Positions 47,587 to 55,239 of a DNA stretch of 64,000 nt are shown piece by piece. The stretch is from Kocuria sp. (lineage in GTDB: Bacteria > Actinomycetota > Actinomycetes > Actinomycetales > Micrococcaceae). The first letter of the stretch is position 1, and each line of letters starts with the position of its first letter. Below the pieces are notes generated by a model, which saw nothing but the letters and a program-made list of their open reading frames with translations, searched no databases and was not told where the DNA came from. The stretch is from the NCBI RefSeq assembly GCF_030530945.1, contig NZ_JAUMTZ010000006.1:42271-106270 (forward strand), read 5' to 3'. A program made the translations under genes and the position numbers.

Positions 47587-49479
47587 GTGGGTCTGAGAGA
47601 TCTGTTCCGCAGCAACAAGCACGACACCCCGACGCCCCGGCCCTCGGCCGGTCCCGCTCCCTCGGCCTCCGCATCCGCGCCCGCCCAGGGCACGCCGGGG
47701 GAGAACGGCCCCGTGAGCGGCACGTCGGAGACGACCCCGCCGGAGGGCGCTCGCCGCCGTCCGGAGCAGGACGCCACCCCGCTGCCCGAGACCGGCGCGC
47801 TGCGCAACCTCGTGGAGCTTCTGCTCTCGCGCGGTGCGGACCGCGCCCGGCTCACGCTGGTGCAGTCCGGGAACATCATGACCCACCAGACCCGCCAGTC
47901 GGTCGGCCAGGCCCAGGACGAGGTGGAGAACGGCACGGTGGACCAGGGCTCGCCCCTGTTCGACGACGTCGCGGACCTCTACACCCAGGCCATGAGCACG
48001 CCCGTGGGGCCGTGGCGGCAGCTGGACCTGTCGGTGTCCCCCGCGCAGGAGGGCCGCCGCGAGGTCACCGTGACGTACGACTTCCCGAACGGGGAGACCC
48101 GCACCGAGCACTACGCCCAGGGCGGCGCCCCCACCGGGAACGGCCTCCGGGCGGCGCAGGGTGACGCCAGGCCCGACGCCGAGCAGCACCGCGGCGAGCA
48201 GCTCGCCGACGCGCAGCCCGCCGACTCCCAGCACGCGACCGAGCAGTCTGAGGAGCACCGCGCGAGCACCGCGGGCGTGGCCGCTGGCACTGCGGCCGCG
48301 GGCACCGCCCCAGCCGCCCGCGAGGCCGGGACCGCCGGGGGACAGGGCCTGGACGAGGGGCACGGCACGTCCGGCGCCCCGGAGAACCGCGCCCCCGCAG
48401 GGACCGCCCCGGCCACCGAGCGTCCGGAGACGGACGAGGCCGTGGCCGGTACGACGCAGCCCCTGGACGCGGCACCCGTGGACGCCGCGCCCACCACCGG
48501 AGCGGCGCCGACGTCCGACGACGCACCCCGCGGTGCGGACGATGACGCCGTGCGCCTCGCGGACGAGCAGCCCGCCCGTCCTGCCCAGGACGGTGAGGTG
48601 GTGGCCGGCACCGGCGCCGCAGCCCCGGTCGTGGTGGAGGCGGCCCCCGCGACCCCGACGCGCGAGTCTGCTGACAACGGCCAGCCCGTCATGGAGCCCG
48701 CACCCGCCGAGCCCGCCGTCGCGGATCCCGCCGTCCCCGTGGACACCGACGCCCATGACGCCCAGGCGCTCACGGGCGCCACCCCGGAGGACTCCGCCGC
48801 GCACTCCCACGGGACCCAGGACCTGCCCGCCCACGTGGACGAGTCCGACTTCGGCACCGAGACCGTGGACCCCCTGGTTCCCTCCGGGACCGCCGGCGCG
48901 GCAAGGGACGTCGAGGACGACCCTGCGAGCGCCCCGCAGCTGGCCACGGCCACGGACGTCTCGCCGTCCTACCGCGCTCCGCAGACCCAGCAGGAGCTGG
49001 ACCAGGACGCCCTCGCCCCGGGAAACCTGGTCCTGACCACCGGTGACGTCCTCGCCCGGCTCGCGGAGGCGCAGCGCCACCTCTTCGGCCCGGAGGGCAC
49101 CGCGCGGGACGTCTCCACCGTGCTGATCCGCGTTCGCGCCCTGGGCACCTACTACGACGCCCTGACGCACGTGCGCCTCAACGGCTTCTGGGACCAGCGC
49201 CCCACGTTCGACCTGGTCCCCGAGGAGCAGCTGCGCGTCCAGGAGCTCAAGGACGACTCGTACCTGGAGGGCTCCGGCGCCCCGCTGGCCATGATGTTCC
49301 GCTTCCGCCCGGGTGTTCCCCCGGAGGTCTCCTTCGACTACTCGGACGAGGAGGCGTTCGTGCGCTACGAGCAGCGCCTGCCGGGTCAGAACTACCTGGA
49401 GGAGCTGCGGATGTACCCGCGCACCGGTTCCAACATCCCGCAGCACGTCAACGACGCCCTGCAGGACTGGAACTACTGA
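47587..49479 (+). CDS. Uncharacterised 630-residue protein with two globular lobes and a long Ala/Pro/Thr linker
   Basis: Residues about 1-68 are disordered. A small domain follows at about 70-178 (LRNLVELLLSRGADRARL ... REVTVTYDFPNGETRTEHY). Then comes a linker of about 280 residues, poor in aromatic residues and made mainly of Ala, Pro, Thr, Gly, Asp and Glu. A second domain occupies about 480-630 (VLARLAEAQRHLFGPEG ... PPEVSFDYSDEEAFVRYEQRL). The two domains share a similar ending, a Tyr/Phe-Asp-rich strand pair followed by a short charged segment, which recalls DUF600/YezG-like immunity proteins; that is a guess by pattern. No signal peptide or membrane helix. The start is GTG with AAGGGA. 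Three bases separate it from add, so they are co-transcribed. Confidence 0.75.
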   Translation: MGLRDLFRSNKHDTPTPRPSAGPAPSASASAPAQGTPGENGPVSGTSETTPPEGARRRPEQDATPLPETGALRNLVELLLSRGADRARLTLVQSGNIMTHQTRQSVGQAQDEVENGTVDQGSPLFDDVADLYTQAMSTPVGPWRQLDLSVSPAQEGRREVTVTYDFPNGETRTEHYAQGGAPTGNGLRAAQGDARPDAEQHRGEQLADAQPADSQHATEQSEEHRASTAGVAAGTAAAGTAPAAREAGTAGGQGLDEGHGTSGAPENRAPAGTAPATERPETDEAVAGTTQPLDAAPVDAAPTTGAAPTSDDAPRGADDDAVRLADEQPARPAQDGEVVAGTGAAAPVVVEAAPATPTRESADNGQPVMEPAPAEPAVADPAVPVDTDAHDAQALTGATPEDSAAHSHGTQDLPAHVDESDFGTETVDPLVPSGTAGAARDVEDDPASAPQLATATDVSPSYRAPQTQQELDQDALAPGNLVLTTGDVLARLAEAQRHLFGPEGTARDVSTVLIRVRALGTYYDALTHVRLNGFWDQRPTFDLVPEEQLRVQELKDDSYLEGSGAPLAMMFRFRPGVPPEVSFDYSDEEAFVRYEQRLPGQNYLEELRMYPRTGSNIPQHVNDALQDWNY

Positions 49480-49482
49480 GCC

Positions 49483-50667
49483 GTGGCCGCACGAACGCGC
49501 GCCGAGGGCCCCGTCCGCACCGCGGACGGGGCCCTCGGGCCACACGGACTCATCTGCCTCCACGACCACCTGGACGGAGGCCTGCGACCGGCCACCGTGG
49601 TGGAGCTCGCCGGGCGGATCGGCCACGAGCTGCCCACCACGGATCCCGAGGCGCTGGGCCGCTGGTTCCGTGACAGCGCGGACTCGGGCAGCCTGCCGCG
49701 CTACCTCGAGACCTTCGAGCACACCGTGGCGGTCACCCGCACCGCGGACGCGCTGCACCGGGTAGCTCGCGAGTACGTCGAGGACTGCGCCGCGGAGGGG
49801 ATCGTCCACGCCGAGGTCCGCTGGGCACCCGAGCAGCACGTCGGTCCGCAGCTGGACCTGGACGACGCCGTCGAGGCCGTGCGCCGCGGGCTCGCCGAGG
49901 GCGTTGCCGGTGTCAAGGCGGCCGGTGGTCACATCTCCGTGGTGCAGATCCTGTGCGCCATGCGCCACCTGGACCGCTCCGAGGAGATCGCGGAGCTCGT
50001 GGTGCGCCACGCGCGCCCTGCCGCCGCGGCGTCGTCCGGGGATGCGCGGGGTGGGCCGGACCCCGCCCCCACCACGACGCCGCCCGGCACCGTTCCCGGG
50101 GAGCCGGAGCCCGGCGCGGTGGTCGCGTTCGACCTGGCGGGGCCCGAGGACGGGTTCCCCGCCTCCGACCACGCCCCGGCGCTCGCGCTGCTCGCGGCCC
50201 ACCGGGTGCCCGTGACCCTGCACGCCGGGGAGGCCGCCGGGACGGAATCCATTGCGGACGCCCTCGACAGCGGGCGCGCCCTGCGGCTGGGCCACGGTGC
50301 CCGGCTGCTGGACGAGGACCCGGAGGCGAGCACCCCGCTGAGCCGCTGGGTCCGGGACCGCCGGATCGCCCTGGAGCTGTGCCCGTGCTCGAACCTGCAG
50401 ACCGGGGCGAGCGCGGCGTGGGGCACCACGGTGGCCGCCCACCCCGTGACCCGGATGCTGCGCGCCGGCTTCACGGTGACCGTGTCCCCCGACAACCGAC
50501 TGATGAGCGGGACGTCCGTGAGCCACGAGCTGCGGCTCCTGCGCCAGGAAGCCGGGTGGAGCGCCGCGGACGTGGTGCGCGTGCAGCGCAACGCGGCCCG
50601 CGCGGCCTTCGTGCCGATCGCCTACCAGCAGTGGCTCGAACGGCTCGTCACGGGGGAGGACGCGTGA
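49483..50667 (+). CDS. add: Adenosine deaminase with an inserted low-complexity loop
   Basis: This 394-residue protein has the TIM-barrel metal site of adenosine deaminase. It shows CLHDHLDGGLRP (His27, His29), TLHAGEAAGTESI (His247, Glu250), RLGHGARL, ELCPCSNLQT and SPDNRLMSG (Asp337). It converts adenosine to inosine. Compared with the family there is an extra stretch of about 30 residues (roughly 179-211, PAAAASSGDARGG...PGEPEPG), encoded by a hairpin of the ACGACGCC type (50026-50083). It replaces a surface loop, so activity may survive. The start is GTG three bases after the previous stop, without its own ribosome site. The stop overlaps the mazG GTG. Confidence 0.92.
   Translation: MAARTRAEGPVRTADGALGPHGLICLHDHLDGGLRPATVVELAGRIGHELPTTDPEALGRWFRDSADSGSLPRYLETFEHTVAVTRTADALHRVAREYVEDCAAEGIVHAEVRWAPEQHVGPQLDLDDAVEAVRRGLAEGVAGVKAAGGHISVVQILCAMRHLDRSEEIAELVVRHARPAAAASSGDARGGPDPAPTTTPPGTVPGEPEPGAVVAFDLAGPEDGFPASDHAPALALLAAHRVPVTLHAGEAAGTESIADALDSGRALRLGHGARLLDEDPEASTPLSRWVRDRRIALELCPCSNLQTGASAAWGTTVAAHPVTRMLRAGFTVTVSPDNRLMSGTSVSHELRLLRQEAGWSAADVVRVQRNAARAAFVPIAYQQWLERLVTGEDA
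50026..50083. repeat. ACGACGCC-type hairpin inside the add coding region
   Basis: GCGGCGTCGT (50026-50035) and ACGACGCCGC (50074-50083) are exact complements. Inside them GCGGGGT/ACCCCGC (50046-50052/50060-50066) form a second perfect stem. The stretch encodes the low-complexity insertion of Add. Confidence 0.75.
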
Positions 50668-51477
50668 GCGGCGGGCAGCGGAGCCACCCGGCGGGCGCCG
50701 CCGGCAGCGGGCACCCCGGCACGGACGCGGGGCGGCAGTTCGAGCGGCTGCTCGCGGTGATGGACCGGCTGCGCTCCCCGGGCGGGTGCCCGTGGGACGG
50801 CGAGCAGACCCACGAGTCCCTGCTGCGCTACCTCGTAGAGGAGGCGTACGAGGTCGTGGAGGCCGTCGAGGCGCCGAGCCCCCCCGCGACAGCGCCGTGA
50901 CGACCTCGTGGAGGAGCTCGGGGACGTGCTCCTGCAGGTGGTCTTCCACGCCCGGATCGGCGAGGAGCACGAGGGCGAGCAGCGCTTCGACGTCTCGGAC
51001 GTGATCGCCTCGGTCACCGACAAGCTGGTGCGCCGCCACCCGCACGTCTTCCCGGACCGCTCGGGCGCATGCGCCGGGGAGGCCCCGGCCGGCGAGGTGG
51101 AAGCGGCGGGCGACGCCGCGGCGTCGCCCGGGGAGGAGACGGCCACCGAGGCCGAGCTGGCCGCTCGCTGGGACGCGGTCAAGCGGGTGGAGAAGCCGCA
51201 CCGCACGAGGATCTTCGACGGCATCCCGCCCGCGCTGCCCGCGCTCGCGTACGGCGAGAAGGCACTGTCCAAGGCACGCCGCCACGGGGTTGCCGGTGTG
51301 GAGCCGGCCACCTCCCAGCCCACGGCGCAGCGGCGGGAGGCGGAGGAGCGCGAGCTGGGGGAGGAGCTGCTGGCACGGCTGGAGACCGCCTCCGCCCGCG
51401 GTCTGGACGCGGAGCGCGCCCTGCGCACCGCCGTGCGGGAGTTCGTGCGCCGCCACGACGGCCCCGTGCCCGACTGA
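50664..51477 (+). pseudogene. mazG: mazG, nucleoside triphosphate pyrophosphohydrolase, interrupted by a frameshift
   Basis: MazG hydrolyses NTPs to NMP and pyrophosphate and cleans the nucleotide pool. The N-terminal part (GGCPWDGEQTHESLLRYLVEEAYEVVEAV) starts at GTG 50664 with GGGAGGA and stops at 50898-50900. The rest (DDLVEELGDVLLQVVFHARIGEEHEGEQRFDV onward) continues in another frame to 51477. Removing one C from the C7 run at 50879-50885 restores one frame through PPRQRRDDLVEELGDV, the expected family sequence. Both halves keep good sequence, so this is either a very recent mutation, a variable C-tract, ribosomal slippage or a sequencing error. The second half also carries a linker encoded by the 22-bp palindrome at 51108-51129. 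Confidence 0.88.
51108..51129. repeat. 22-bp perfect palindrome inside mazG (copy 2)
   Basis: It is identical to 24977-24998 in the perM-like gene. Here it encodes AGDAAASP within an insertion between two conserved parts of MazG. Confidence 0.9.
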
Positions 51478-51519
51478 CCCGCGCCGCGGGCGCGCTCGCG
51501 GCCACGCGGGGGTGCTCGG

Positions 51520-51525
51520 TAAACT
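51520..51525 (+). promoter_or_regulatory. eno: -10 box of eno
   Basis: TAAACT lies 58 bases before the eno ATG and gives a leader of about 46 nt ending in the AAGGAG site. Confidence 0.55.
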
Positions 51526-51577
51526 GAGGACCAGGGATGCAACGTCCCGCAGGTCGACGACCGACAAGGAGATTTTC

Positions 51578-52861
51578 ATGGCAATGATCATTGCGCTGCA
51601 AGCCCGCCAGATCCTGGACTCCCGGGGCAACCCCACGGTGGAGGTCGAGGCCCTGCTGGAGGATGGCAGCTTCGGCCGCGCCGCGGTGCCCTCGGGTGCC
51701 TCGACCGGCGAGCACGAGGCCGTGGAGCGTCGCGACGGGGACAAGAAGGTCTACCTGGGCAAGGGTGTGCTGGACGCCGTCCACGCCGTGGACGAGGAGA
51801 TCGAGCAGGCCGTGGTGGGTCTGGACGCCTCGGACCAGCGTGCCGTGGACCAGGCCATGCTCGAGCTGGACGGCACCGAGAACAAGGGCAAGCTGGGCGC
51901 GAACGCCATCCTGGGCGCGTCCATGGCCATCGCCCGCGCCGCCGCCAGCTCCGCGGACCTGCCCCTGTACAAGTACCTGGGAGGCCCCAACGCCCACGTG
52001 CTGCCGGTGCCCATGATGAACATCCTCAACGGCGGCTCCCACGCGGACTCGAACGTGGACATCCAGGAGTTCATGATCGCGCCCATCGGCGCCCCCACGT
52101 TCTCCGAGGCCCTGCGCTGGGGCGTGGAGGTCTACCACAGCCTCAAGTCCGTGCTGAAGGACCGCGGTCTGGCCACGGGCCTGGGCGACGAGGGCGGGTT
52201 CGCCCCGAACCTCGAGTCCAACGCCGCCGCCCTGGACCTCATCATCGACGCCATCGAGAAGGCTGGCTACACCCCGGGCCGGGACATCGCCCTGGCACTG
52301 GACGTGGCCTCCTCCGAGTTCTTCGAGAACGGCTCCTACTCCTTCGAGGGCCAGCACCGCTCCGCGCAGGAGATGTCCGAGTACTACCAGCAGCTCGTGG
52401 CGAACTACCCGCTGGTCTCCATCGAGGACCCCCTGGACGAGAACGACTGGCAGGGCTGGGCCACGCTCACCGAGCACATCGGCGACCGCGTCCAGCTCGT
52501 GGGCGACGACCTCTTCGTCACCAACCCCGAGCGGCTGTCCCGCGGCATCCAGGAGAAGGTGGCCAACGCGCTGCTGGTCAAGGTCAACCAGATCGGCTCC
52601 CTCACGGAGACCTTCGACGCCGTGGAGCTCGCCCAGCGCAACGGCTACCGCTGCATGATCTCCCACCGTTCCGGTGAGACCGAGGACACCACCATCGCGG
52701 ACATCGCGGTGGCCGTGAACGCGGGTCAGATCAAGACCGGTGCTCCCGCCCGCTCGGAGCGCGTGGCCAAGTACAACCAGTTGCTGCGCATCGAGGAGGA
52801 GCTCGGGGACGCCGCGACCTACGCCGGCGCCTCCGCCTTCCCGCGCTTCACCGCCAAGTAG
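51578..52861 (+). CDS. eno: Enolase
   Basis: Enolase converts 2-phosphoglycerate to phosphoenolpyruvate in glycolysis. The 427 residues are of normal length. They show QARQILDSRGNPTVEVE, VPSGASTGEHEA, NILNGGSHADSNVDIQEFMI, the metal ligands in ALDVASSEFF and SIEDPLDE, LLVKVNQIGSLTET with the catalytic lysine, and SHRSGETEDTTIADIAV. The start ATG has AAGGAG seven bases upstream. A hairpin terminator lies at 52901-52945, just before the promoter of the next gene. mazG-eno-divIC-DUF501-ppx is a conserved actinobacterial order. Confidence 0.98.
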   Translation: MAMIIALQARQILDSRGNPTVEVEALLEDGSFGRAAVPSGASTGEHEAVERRDGDKKVYLGKGVLDAVHAVDEEIEQAVVGLDASDQRAVDQAMLELDGTENKGKLGANAILGASMAIARAAASSADLPLYKYLGGPNAHVLPVPMMNILNGGSHADSNVDIQEFMIAPIGAPTFSEALRWGVEVYHSLKSVLKDRGLATGLGDEGGFAPNLESNAAALDLIIDAIEKAGYTPGRDIALALDVASSEFFENGSYSFEGQHRSAQEMSEYYQQLVANYPLVSIEDPLDENDWQGWATLTEHIGDRVQLVGDDLFVTNPERLSRGIQEKVANALLVKVNQIGSLTETFDAVELAQRNGYRCMISHRSGETEDTTIADIAVAVNAGQIKTGAPARSERVAKYNQLLRIEEELGDAATYAGASAFPRFTAK

Positions 52862-52900
52862 GGCGCGCCGCCGGTGCCCTCCGGGGTGCCGCGCCGCAGC

Positions 52901-52945
52901 GCACGACGCCGTCCGCTCCCGTTCCGGGGCCGGGCGGCGTCGTGC
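52901..52945 (+). terminator. eno terminator with ACGACGCC arms
   Basis: GCACGACGCCGTCCG (52901-52915) pairs with CGGGCGGCGTCGTGC (52931-52945) with one G-T pair. The next gene's -10 box starts seven bases later. Confidence 0.8.
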
Positions 52946-52951
52946 TACGGG

Positions 52952-52957
52952 TAGACT
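52952..52957 (+). promoter_or_regulatory. -10 box of the divIC-like gene
   Basis: TAGACT sits 45 bases before the ATG at 53002, right after the eno terminator. Confidence 0.5.
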
Positions 52958-53001
52958 GTGCGAGCACGATCCGCCCCACCCAGCCCACCCGGGAGGTACG
53001 C

Positions 53002-53577
53002 ATGGCCGGTCCCCGCCCCCGGATCCCGCGGCGCCCCGCGCGCCCCGCGCGGCAGAGCCCCGAGGAGACCACCACCCGGGCCGCGAACCCCGGGCCCGGC
53101 ACCGCCCCCGGCTCCCGCGGTGGATCCTCCACGCTGGCGGCGCCCACCCCGGCGCACTCCTTCAACGGGCGGCTCGTGGCACTGGTGGTGGTGGCCACGC
53201 TCATCGTGTTCCTGGCCGCGCCCACCGCCAAGATCTTCGTGGACCAGCGCACCCAGATCTCCGAGCTGCGCGCGAGCATCGACCGCGAGCAGCAGCAGCA
53301 GGAGCAGCTCAAGCGCGAGGAGCAGCTCTGGGGGGACGACTCCTACGTGGAGCAGCAGGCCCGCGAGCGGATGTCCTACGTCAAGCCGGGGGAGAACCCC
53401 TACGTGGTGCTGGGTGCGCACACCGAGCACCAGCAGGCCGTGCAGTCCTCGGCGGACCAGGTGGAGGCCGGCAAGCCCGCGTGGGCTGACGGGCTGTGGC
53501 AGTCCGTGGTGGACTCCGCCTACCCGCAGGACGACATCACCCTGGAACCGGACACCCGAGAAAGCAGCGACAAGTGA
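53002..53577 (+). CDS. FtsB/DivIC-type septum formation initiator
   Basis: This 191-residue bitopic membrane protein is of the FtsB/DivIC family. The N terminus is a Pro/Arg-rich cytoplasmic tail of about 55 residues. One membrane helix lies at about 57-74, then a coiled coil with heptads (ISELRASIDREQQQQEQLKREEQLW, about 85-110). A segment ending MSYVKPGENPYVVLG is typical of this family. The role is in stabilising the division complex. GGGAGG precedes the ATG. It overlaps the DUF501 gene by four bases. Confidence 0.9.
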   Translation: MAGPRPRIPRRPARPARQSPEETTTRAANPGPGTAPGSRGGSSTLAAPTPAHSFNGRLVALVVVATLIVFLAAPTAKIFVDQRTQISELRASIDREQQQQEQLKREEQLWGDDSYVEQQARERMSYVKPGENPYVVLGAHTEHQQAVQSSADQVEAGKPAWADGLWQSVVDSAYPQDDITLEPDTRESSDK

Positions 53578-54125
53578 GCCCAGCCGCCCCGCACGATCCC
53601 TCCGTCACCCCGCAGGACCTCACGGTGGTGGGCCACCAGCTGGGGCGCCCGGCGCGGGACGTGGTGGAGATCGCCGCGCGGTGCACGTGCGGCAACCCCC
53701 TGGTGGTGGCCACCGCCCCTCGGCTGAGCGGCGGCACGCCCTTCCCCACGGTCTTCTACCTCACGCACCCGGTGGTCACCGCCGCGGTCTCGCGGCTGGA
53801 GGCGGAGGGTGCCATGTACGGGATGACGGAGCGCGTGGCGCAGGACCCTGAACTGGCCGGTCGCTACACCGCCGCCCACGAGGACTACCTGGCTCAGCGG
53901 CGTCGGATCGGGGAGCTCGCCGGGACCGGGGACGTGCCCGAGATCGCAGGGATCTCCGCCGGGGGGATGCCCACCCGTGTGAAGTGCCTGCACGTGCTCG
54001 TGGGCCACGCCCTGGCCGCGGGCCCGGGTGTGAATCCCCTGGGGGACGAGACTCTGGAGCTGATCTCCCACACCTGGACCCCGGACGCGTGCGCGTGCGA
54101 CCCTGCATGGCGCGCCGAGGACTGA
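53574..54125 (+). CDS. DUF501-family protein
   Basis: This 183-residue protein matches the DUF501 family by sequence pattern (LGRPARDVVEIAARCTCGNPLVVAT, PFPTVFYLTHP, GGMPTRVKCLHVLVGHALAAGPGVNPLGDE) and by its place between divIC and ppx. The Cys-x-Cys pair in the N-terminal half and ACACD near the C terminus may bind a metal. Function unknown. The start GTG overlaps the divIC stop as GTGA, with only a weak ribosome site, so translation is likely coupled. Confidence 0.9.
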   Translation: MSPAAPHDPSVTPQDLTVVGHQLGRPARDVVEIAARCTCGNPLVVATAPRLSGGTPFPTVFYLTHPVVTAAVSRLEAEGAMYGMTERVAQDPELAGRYTAAHEDYLAQRRRIGELAGTGDVPEIAGISAGGMPTRVKCLHVLVGHALAAGPGVNPLGDETLELISHTWTPDACACDPAWRAED

Positions 54126-54193
54126 GACCCGGGCCCGTTCCGCCACGTCCGTCCCTGCAACCCCGATCCTGAGAACCGAGGACCCCTCCTGCC

Positions 54194-55147
54194 ATGCGCG
54201 TAGCTGCCATCGACTGCGGTACCAACTCCATCCGTCTGCTCATCGCGGACGCCGTGACGGACGACGGCGGACGAACCGTGCTGCGGGACGTGGTGCGCGA
54301 GATGCGCATCGTGCGCCTGGGCCAGGGGGTGGACGCCACGGGCTGGCTGTCCGAGGCCGCGCTGGAGCGCACGTTCGCCGCGGTGGACGAGTACGCGGCG
54401 CTGATCGAGCGCCACGGGGCGGACCGCGTGCGCTTCGTGGCCACCTCCGCCACCCGCGACGCCGGCAACCGTGACGTGTTCGTGGCGGGCATCCGCTCCC
54501 GCCTGGGCGTGGTCCCCGAGGTGGTCAGCGGCGAGGAGGAGGCAGCCCTGTCCTTCCGTGGCGCACTGAACGCGGCCACGGGTCTGGACCCCGCGGACCG
54601 CGTGCTCGTGGTGGACCTGGGGGGCGGCTCCACGGAGTGCGTGCTCGGCACCCCGGAGCAGGTGATCGCGGCCAGGAGCGTGGACGTGGGGTGCGTGCGC
54701 CTGACCGAGCGCCACCTGGGATCCAACCCGCCCACCGCGGAGCAGCAGGAGCGGGTGCTGCGCGACGTGGACGACGCCCTGGACGTGGTGGCCCGCACCG
54801 TGCCCCTGGCCGAGGTCACCCGGCTCGTGGGCGTGGCCGGCACCGTCACCACGGTCACCGCCATGGCACTGGGGCTGGACGGCTACGACCCCGAGCGCAT
54901 CGACGGCACCGTGCTGGACGTGGCGGACGTGGTGCGGGCCTGCCGTGAGCTGACCGGGATGACCCGTGAGGAGCGCGCCGGGCTGGGGTTTATGCACGAG
55001 GGTCGCGTGGACGTCATCGGCGCCGGGGCGCTGGTGTGGCGCCGGGTGGTGGAGCGCGTGGCGGCGGCCACCGACGGCCGTGTGAGCACGGTGACGGCGA
55101 GCGAGCACGACATCCTGGACGGCATCGGCCTGTCCCTGGTGTCCTAG
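54194..55147 (+). CDS. ppx: Exopolyphosphatase / guanosine pentaphosphatase family
   Basis: This 317-residue protein has the ASKHA fold of Ppx/GppA enzymes: RVAAIDCGTNSIRLLIAD (phosphate loop 1), FVATSATRDAGN, VLVVDLGGGSTEC and GVAGTVTTVTAMAL. It is the short actinobacterial form without C-terminal extension. It would release phosphate from polyphosphate or pppGpp; the short forms often differ in activity. GAGGA lies eleven bases before the ATG. An 8-bp hairpin follows at 55154-55175. Confidence 0.94.
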   Translation: MRVAAIDCGTNSIRLLIADAVTDDGGRTVLRDVVREMRIVRLGQGVDATGWLSEAALERTFAAVDEYAALIERHGADRVRFVATSATRDAGNRDVFVAGIRSRLGVVPEVVSGEEEAALSFRGALNAATGLDPADRVLVVDLGGGSTECVLGTPEQVIAARSVDVGCVRLTERHLGSNPPTAEQQERVLRDVDDALDVVARTVPLAEVTRLVGVAGTVTTVTAMALGLDGYDPERIDGTVLDVADVVRACRELTGMTREERAGLGFMHEGRVDVIGAGALVWRRVVERVAAATDGRVSTVTASEHDILDGIGLSLVS

Positions 55148-55153
55148 CCACCG

Positions 55154-55175
55154 CCGGCCCGTGGACGCGGGCCGG
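55154..55175 (+). terminator. ppx terminator hairpin
   Basis: CCGGCCCG (55154-55161) and CGGGCCGG (55168-55175) pair perfectly around six bases. Confidence 0.55.
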
Positions 55176-55239
55176 GACATCACCCCCACGAGGACGCGCG
55201 GTCGGTCGGACCTGGCACGCGCGGGGAAGCAGAGGGACC

